Assembly (NCBI GenBank): GCA_022702545.1
Contig: JAHRBC010000008.1
Coordinates: 1,736,001 to 1,800,000, forward strand
DNA: 64,000 bases
Origin: Phycomyces nitens
Taxonomy: Eukaryota; Mucoromycota; Mucoromycetes; Mucorales; Phycomycetaceae
Reading direction: 5' to 3'
Part shown: positions 57,560 through 64,000 of the stretch, piece by piece
How positions within the stretch are numbered: the stretch's first letter is position 1
Layout: the number at the start of each line of letters is the position of its first letter
Notes under the pieces: generated by a model
What the model saw: the letters and a program-made list of their open reading frames with translations, nothing else
What the model was told of the DNA's origin: nothing
The model's database searches: none
Made by a program: the position numbers and the translations under genes

Positions 57560-58061
57560 ATTCAACAACCACTTTGCTTCTCGTTTGTCACCTTCTCAAT
57601 GGACATTATTTTGGTGTTTAACCATGTCTACTGCCACTCGCGACATATGGTATCCTCTCCTTCATAACTACATTTCTTCTGCGTCCGTTCTACATGACAT
57701 TATCCCTGACCTTGCCGTGTCTCCTGGGCATCGTCTATGTGACCACCCTACTCAAACTACCGAACACCTACTGGCCGAATGTCCTCTTGTTTGGCGGGTT
57801 TGGACTTTGACATTTCCACTATGGCTGTCTCAGCCTCCGAAAAGCCCATCTACACTCATTCACGCCTTATATACTCTTGATCTCCATCCATCATCCCCTT
57901 CTATTGACTCTTACCATGTTTTGGATGGTGTCCTGGCTGAAGTTTGGAAGGCTTACTGGAGACGAGTTTTTGACGACATTCCTTTCACTTCTGTCCACGT
58001 GAGTGACTCGGTGGACAAGACCCTCCATTTCTTGTTTTCTTCTTCCCACCTTCTTGACTAG
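57560..58061 (+). mobile_element. LINE 3' fragment: zinc-finger region after reverse transcriptase
   Basis: An open frame from about 57560 (FNNHFASRLSPSQWTLFWCL, LLHNYISSASVLHDI) carries the zf-RVT signature H-x-LC-x-HP...E-HLLAECPLVWRVW, in which Cys/His pairs follow the CxxHPTQTTEHLLAECP pattern. Then LIHALYTLDLHPSSP and VLAEVWKAYWRRVFDD, ending at TAG 58061. Mucoromycota L1-like LINEs end like this. The reverse transcriptase itself is missing upstream, as expected of a 5'-truncated insertion. A 3' UTR with TTATGTAAAT and CACACATTTATG may follow to about 58200. Confidence 0.7.
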
Positions 58062-58499
58062 CCCTCTCCACTATCTCGACTTTATGCCTATGATATGCTT
58101 TCTTCCCATGTCTTCTATGCTTTTTTTTCTTATATAACCCTTATGTAAATTTCCTACCGTATATACCTCCATTAGTTTCCCACACATTTATGTGTGCATC
58201 AATATTTCCCCAGACACCTACCTCTTCTTCATAGGAAGTAAGACATGTTTTTTGGGCAATTCAATAAATCTTGTTATTTTTATTATAATGGAAAATTTTG
58301 CGAGACCAGTTTTATGTGTATTGAGCGTTTTTTTTTTTTGGATTGGATATTTTATAGCCTTTTATAGCCTCTCTTTGCTGAGACACTTGTCAAAACATTT
58401 AGCAGAATGAGAAACAAAGCATTGGAAATTACTAAAATACAAGCTGTTAAGTTTTTCACTGATCCTTGCCATGAGCGAATCTTTTACCAAAAACTTATT

Positions 58500-58709
58500 T
58501 TACTCAACTTTACTCTTGACGATTGACCAAAACTGCTCGATTGGATCTATCTCAGGAGAATACGGGGGAAGATATACATACATATATCCCAGTGAATTGA
58601 TATACAGGATTTTCGGACCCAAATGAGCTTTTTCTGCAAACTTTTGCCTTTTGGTACAAATTAAATGGGAATTGTTGAAGTATCGAAATGGTGATGTAAG
58701 GCTGCACAC
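58500..58709 (-). mobile_element. IS630-like transposase C-terminal fragment
   Basis: A minus-strand frame reads HLGPKILYINSLGYMYVYLP, PPYSPEIDPIEQFWSIVKSK, the third catalytic block with its Glu intact (PIEQFW). It matches the terminal block of the relic at 30189-31380 (YVYLP...LIQQFWAVVKSKVK). Nothing upstream of it is recognisable; the fragment is truncated. Confidence 0.6.
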
Positions 58710-58889
58710 AAAACTACATTAATTCGTGAAGCCAGCTCACTAACTCTTTATCTTTCACTCAAATACAGTCCAAGTATCCAATAACAAAGATATTCAAATC
58801 AATAAAATTCCAGAACCCAGAATAACTTGCCAATAACCAGAATAAAAAAACCATCAATAGATTAGGACGCCTACAGCTTACTAGGTCTC

Positions 58890-59760
58890 TACATATTCAT
58901 GATTTAATAATTGAAAAGAAGGCGAACGATTTCAATACTCCAACTCAGGTCTCTCAAGAGCTTGACATTCCTAGACAGACAGTCTGTGGAATTAAAAAGA
59001 GGTTCTAAAAGTCAGGAACTATCAAATACCATTCTTTAGGCGATCTTGGAAGTATCATCCAGGACCATCACTGTCAATTTATCATCAATGCTGTCAATGA
59101 AAACAACACCATCATTCTAGAGGAATTAAAAGCCGCACTTTTGGAAGATTTTGATGACCTTTGTAGCATTAGCGCGTTCACTTTGTGCAATTTTTTAAAT
59201 AATGTTGAAAGGATTACACTGTAGAGATTGACTCCAATGGAGGAGAAGGGAGATGATGAAGAGACTCATCGCAAAAGAAAAGGATTCATATTAAGCCTTC
59301 AACCTGAGGGCATTCTGCACAACAAGAATTGTATTTTTATCTACGTTTTTTCTGTAATAGTGGCAACTAAACTTGATGTTTTACAGGCCCAATATTTAAA
59401 GAGTTTGTTCAGCAATTGGTCGAGAAACTGGATAATGCGAATACTAGCCCTTGCCGCCTAGTCATGGACAATGCCAGGACTCATTATAATCCCTTTCTCG
59501 GTAACTAGTTACAAGAAAGGAACAAGCACAAACTCAGGTTTCTTCCTCCTTACTCTCCTTTCTTGGATCCTGTCGATGAATGCTTTTCCAAGCTAAAGAA
59601 CTTTAAGTATTATTTGGATACCAAAGAAATCTTGTATGGTGCATTCGGACTTTACTAACTTTTTTAAATACTTTTCAAAATCCCAAGACTTTTGCAAAAA
59701 TAAAGATAGCAAAAATCTGAGCCGCGTGTTGGATAGCCATAGTATTGATTGATGTATCCC
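58890..59760 (+). mobile_element. second IS630/Tc1-like relic
   Basis: N-terminal HTH-like text (NTPTQVSQELDIPRQTVCGI, KKRFKKSGTIKYH with a stop), then QFIINAVNENNTIILEELK. The centre is poorly preserved. A late block reads VMDNARTHYNPFL and HKLRFLPPYSPFLDPVDECF, SKLKN, the second Asp (DNARTH) and third block (LDPVDE: Asp/Glu region) of IS630 transposases. Several stops and frameshifts. The family differs from the one at 30189-31380, which has PIEQFW. Confidence 0.6.
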
Positions 59761-60559
59761 GTGGCTTTATTTTTAATTAAATAGCTTTAAAAAAAAAGCC
59801 TTAATGTCTTAAAGATTCGATAGTAAGAGACGGTTACATAGCAGAGATTATAATTATATTTTCCAGTATGTTCATATGTTAAACACCATTATTATTTTTT
59901 ACCTGTAGAGTTTTATCTGACGAAATTGAAACAAATTCTAACAAGGTCGATAGTTAAAGCTAAATGTACCATACGAGAGAATAAAGTCTAGTAACTATGA
60001 AATAATTAAGCAGGATTGTAAAGGTTGGGCCAGACATTCAATCTCATTCCACCAAAAGTGTTTAAACATGGAAATAAATATTTTTTATTTATTTTTAAAT
60101 ATCACTAGTGACACGTTTTGGGATTGCTGTATAGTGTAATTGTCCAAGAAGTATGTATATATATTTTATATCAAAGTATTTTTATCCAACGATATGTAGC
60201 AACAACGGCAAATGATATCGCTCTTCAGGCAAGAATATTAGAGTAAAGTTTATACGACTTCTTTTATCAAAAGAAAAATAAGAGTAGAATTGTTCGTTTT
60301 TTATTGAATGCTAACTTCCTGACTATTTATATGAAAGGTTAAGAAATAGATTGCTAATTATATCTGGGTAAGTATAATGTCAGGTTGTCTTTGGAGAAGG
60401 GGTGGTGTGAGTTCGGAAGGTAGAAGAGGTGACTTTGGGAAAGAAATTGAAAAGAAGGAAAGGTGGACTTGTGGTGGACAATTGACGACCAGACAATCCT
60501 ATGCTTGACATTAATTTGTCCTAGTCGCATTTCTGTAGACATAGTCAAGTAGGCTTTTC

Positions 60560-60835
60560 ATAGTTTGTTGAATATTAATATCATAGATTTAAGTGACACT
60601 GTGACCGACAAAGTGTTGAAGCAAACCTTTAACAAAAAATACTTGTGATGAAATTAAGAATGCCTGCACCCTCAAGGTTGTTTCCCTTTGTAAGGAATAT
60701 AGCGATTTGTTGGAAAGAATTGACGATTATCCACCCGCTCTTTCCTCAATCCGAAGATTGGTTATGAACTATATTGAGTTTCCTGACAACCGTAACTTGA
60801 ATCCATACCTCCACAATAATTATGAGAAGCAGTAG
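60560..60835 (+). pseudogene. possible decayed F-box/LRR fragment
   Basis: Reads LLNINIIDLSDTVTDKVLKQ, then frame-shifted ACTLKVVSLCKEYSDLL, PALSSIRRLVMNYIEFPDN. The IDLS-T-VTD-VL and LK-VSLC pattern is LRR-like, as in fungal F-box/LRR proteins. Short, with stops. Could be chance. The rest of 59761-61728 holds AT-rich sequence and small unrecognised frames, including a 90-codon minus-strand frame at 61078-61347. Confidence 0.25.
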
Positions 60836-61728
60836 TAATACTTATAGAGTTTGCGGGAGGCCTTAACACAAACACAGAGACGAAACTGGCGACTGGCTGT
60901 GTAAATATTTACCAGAATGATATCAAATGTTTTAAAAAGAATATATATATACATATACCGTTCTTTATTACAGTAAGTAAAAATACTACGCTATTAAAAT
61001 TCAGGCGTATGAACTAAAATCGTAATAAATAGAAAATACGATCTTCTTTGGAAACTTAATTATATGCGACCAGTACATTATAAGAGAAAGATATATAGAA
61101 TTATATATGCCGTAAAAACCCCAGAAGTCTCGAGTCGTTTGCTGCCCTCCTTGCCAACTGTGTTTTCTTGGCGCCAGGCTGTTATCGATTCAGTCGAGTG
61201 AATTTTTTCACCCTTGTGAAAAATAAATGTTACCAAGCCAAAGCAAAAACAAATGGTAGTTATTGAATTATAGTTGTCGGTTTGGGCAAAAATAATTGTC
61301 GCTTTCGAAAAATCGCATTGTTCATTCTCAAAAACCATAATGTCCACTTTTGCAAATATGGTTGTAAATTTCCAAAGAATAATAATAATAAAGTATACAC
61401 ATTTACAGCTCTTATTAAAAAGTAAATAGCAATTTTTATAGCAAAATATCAGCTATATTATGAAAGTCAATCATATTGTGGAAGTAATAGAATACAACCT
61501 TTTCAAATGTGAAGAAAAACAAATTAAAGCCGCCAATGTGTCAAAATGACAATATTTACCAGCCACACTGTATTTAAATATGGTAAAGAACCATAAATGT
61601 CTGAAAGTCCAAGACATTAGAGCAATGGCATGTTGTAAAGTGTATAAAAACCAACACATCTTATATCATAATAAAGACAAGCTAATATATATACTCTCAA
61701 AGTACCCATTTACTGCCTATATTTAATT

Positions 61729-62058
61729 TTATTCATCTTGATATTTTCTTTCCGAAGAACATACAACACGAGTGATGTTATGGCTAGCAGGTGCGTGGAT
61801 AACTAGGACATGGAGGAGATAAAACAAATCAGACAAATGACTTTTCTTGGCAGGGATAGCCCAGTAATATTTAGGAATTGGAATGCGAGTGAGGGTGAGA
61901 TTTGGGGATAAAGAGACGAGTCCACACATAATAAGCTGCTTGTAATTGTGAGTGTCTGTTTCTTGCAAGACGATAATGTCAGGGTGTGATTAAAAAAGAT
62001 GTCTGATATTTCTCTTAAACTATTGCAGTCAATAGTTGTCTTCAAGGGGAGGGCCGAC
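61729..62058 (-). mobile_element. LINE APE-type endonuclease fragment
   Basis: Minus-strand text in two frames: TTIDCNSLREISDIFF (first Asn block) at about 62000-62050, then IIVLQETDTHNYKQLIMCGL (LQET catalytic Glu block), LVSLSPNLTLTRIPIP, and VLVIHAPASHNI (the INxYAP-type block). This order is that of the endonuclease domain of L1-like LINE ORF2. Broken by at least one frameshift and cut off before the later D/H motifs. Confidence 0.6.
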
Positions 62059-62059
62059 A

Positions 62060-63454
62060 TTATTGTTTATAGTGATAAAGAGGCTGATGACTATTTGCTC
62101 TACTTTTATATCCTTTAAAGTATATGTGATGTACATGTCTTTAGCCTTGGCCATTTCAGTACTATTATTGCCAGTGTTGGGAATAGTTCTGCCTGTCTCT
62201 CCTGGGTTTCCTAATAATGTGTTGGGTACTATATAGCTAGTGTGGATGGCGGGCATGTTTTGGTACTGGGTCTTTGCTCTGTTTTGTTCAAAATATTTGC
62301 GTTCCTGTCCAGATTGTTCGGAAGGCTATTTATGTTGAGTGTGTTTTGAGTCAAGATTATCTTGGCACTATGCACCACAATTAGGTTGTGCTCTTTCAGA
62401 CTCTTGCTTTTAAAACTTGTTTAAAAGAGTCCGAATCCTATTAATCAAGAGTAGACCATCGTCTAGGACAGGTGCTGAGGGTATCATTCAATAGTAAATT
62501 GGCCCTTATATGGCCTGTTGCACGGCAGAGCTGTCAAGTACATTGGGACGAGTGGTGCAATTTGACCGGTCGTGACCCTATTGTGGCAGTAATGGTGCCA
62601 CACAGAGAGCGAGCTGGTAAGTACACAGAACCCCATCAGCAGTGTTTAACCACTGAATTTCATGGACTACCGGCTCATAGGCTTGTTCTATTTATCTGGC
62701 TTTATGAGTGGATGTCTGCAAAATAGCATAACTTGTGCCAAGAAAAGTATTCATTTATCTCCCGATAGAGACCGATATTAAAGATCTGCCCATATATGGC
62801 CAGGCTGCCAGGAATACCATTGATGAGCTCATATTTATCCAGAGCAGGCAATTGTAATAATGAAATCATCTAGACTTTTGTGTCTGCAGTGAATGATGGA
62901 GCACTACATGTAGTGAAAATTTGGCTGTGAAAGTAAAGGCCTAATTGAATTACGCGTGCAATTGTTGTGCGGTCCATTGGGGGGAAATTTGGCCTTACAG
63001 AAAAGGATGTTGCTATCCGCTGAAGAAAACCAAACGTCGAGTGGCGTATTATTAAAAGAGAGAAAAAAGGGGGCTCAAAAAAGCTTGGCGTGGATTGGAT
63101 CTATGGTTATTTTTTTTAAAAAAAACTTCCTGAGGAGTGTCCATTACGCCAGAATCGTGTATAAAGACTTTTTCTCTCTCTTCATCTCGGCCTTGACTGC
63201 GAAAGAATTGGTATTGTAATGAACAGCTGATACACTATTGAGTTTGACAGTCCACAACCAAAGTCAAAAAGAGTCGAGTGGGTAGAGAGTTGCGTTCGTG
63301 GTAGTAGAAAAATCCAGGTGATATCATTATGGATACACTTCTTGTAGGATGTGTTTTACAAGTCACATGACGATTCTCTTGTGACCTTTACAAAAGAAGA
63401 GAAAACAAGAGTGGCCTCTTTTTTTTTTCTTTGCATTTTTGTATATTCCTTATA
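62060..63454. other. spacer, no supported gene
   Basis: Includes small frames at 62029-62256 (-), which may be upstream LINE sequence, 62472-62726 (+) and 62956-63219 (+), none recognised. T/A tracts occur at 63109-63123 and 63420-63428. A likely 5' leader of the gene at 63455 occupies the last 100 bases. Confidence 0.35.
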
Positions 63455-64000
63455 ATGGTAGCAGTCTTTTCGTCTCGCACATGCTGTGGGGTGATTCCCA
63501 TCAAGACAGGTAGACATTTGGAATCATTGGCTTTAAAGATGTAGATTTTCAACTCATTAAATTAAACAATCAGGTGTCTTCATCATCACAATCTTTGGAA
63601 TTGTAAGACACAATCCAAGGCTGATATCGCTACTAATCTTGGTATAGCTCAACAAGATTTGTGCACCATTTGGTCTGTTCATGTTCCAATATATTACTGT
63701 TGATGCACTCCTGGTCTACCTCTACACTCTTGGTGCCATGGGTGCCTTTATTGCCGGACTCTACGGTTACAAAAAGGTACGGTTCATTAATTTAGCCACG
63801 GACACCCAAGCAAGATAATTGGCTCAGGCTGTTAACCCTAAAAAAAATGATTTCTATTTTTGGATAATTAATATATTAATATATTAAATTTAATAATTAT
63901 TATTGTATAGGAAAACTACAGATTGATCCAATGGTATACGATATTCTATTGGGTTGACTGTCTTGTAAGCACAGCCACTACAGTGATGTTTGCTGTCAAG
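63455..64000 (+). CDS. multi-exon membrane protein, 5' part only
   Basis: Exons 63455-63509, 63574-63602, 63648-63776 and 63911-64000 (continuing past the window edge) join in frame for 101 codons. The N-terminus is MVAVFSSRTCCGVIPIKTGV, a short Cys-Cys head. Hydrophobic segments follow: FIITIFGIV, FMFQYITVDALLVYLYTLGAMGAFIAGLYG, and LIQWYTIFYWVDCLVSTATTVMFA. This looks like the first two or three helices of a four-helix-type membrane protein common in Mucoromycota, with a CC-rich start and an exon junction after GYKK. I cannot name the family. Acceptor and donor sites are standard (GTAGAC, GTAAGA, GTACGG; CAG, TAG, TAG). Confidence 0.7.

Noticed and set aside
62472..62726. 84-codon GC-rich frame
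   Set aside because: No recognised domain, and no evidence beyond an open frame.

Overview
The window looks like nuclear DNA of a filamentous fungus, most likely Mucoromycota (Mucorales, in the style of Phycomyces or Mucor). The evidence is an AT-rich background, many 50-65 nt GT-AG introns, conserved eukaryotic housekeeping genes, large F-box proteins, and a heavy load of decayed transposons (Tc1/IS630-like, MULE, Helitron, LINE, Ty3/gypsy). The genus call is an inference from gene style; no marker gene settles it. Exon structures were worked out by hand from splice signals and reading-frame continuity, not from transcripts.

Layout. 0-11 kb: an F-box/ankyrin protein (-), a short-chain dehydrogenase (+), ribosomal protein S18/uS13 (-), a lineage-specific protein (+), a Tc1 relic, and F-box protein A1 (-). 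11.5-22.5 kb is a transposon graveyard: dispersed repeat R (one copy inserted inside a Tc1 relic), another Tc1 relic, an internally deleted gypsy element between diverged LTRs, and a Helitron relic. 22.9-29.4 kb is a compact gene island: a tomosyn/Sro7-like SNARE regulator (-) head to head with TMEM208/SND2 (+), then a CorA-type Mg2+ transporter (-). 30-37 kb: IS630-like relics, intact F-box A2 and a decayed F-box B2. 37.7-42.7 kb is a second gene island: glycerophosphocholine acyltransferase GPC1 (+), a mitochondrial-type J protein (-), ethanolamine kinase (+) and glycolipid transfer protein (-). 44.4-53.6 kb: a MULE relic, repeat R copies, a 14-bp tandem repeat, a nuclease-like pseudogene with a LINE fragment in front of it, and Tc1 copies. 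53.7-55.5 kb: intact F-box B1. 56-62 kb: Tc1, LINE and IS630 debris. The right edge holds the 5' part of a multi-exon membrane protein gene.

Functional reading. Three of the four genes at 37.7-42.7 kb act on phosphocholine/phosphoethanolamine lipids or lipid transfer. The 22.9-29.4 kb island carries vesicle-fusion and ER-membrane genes sharing a promoter of about 100 bp. The F-box genes form two paralogous pairs (A1/A2, B1/B2), with B2 decaying. I see no CRISPR array, operon or prokaryotic feature, and no clear tRNA or rRNA gene. The most unusual items are the PD-(D/E)XK-like gene at 49.1-50.0 kb, the two start-codon-only first exons, and a TGA at the same transposase position in two different Tc1 families.
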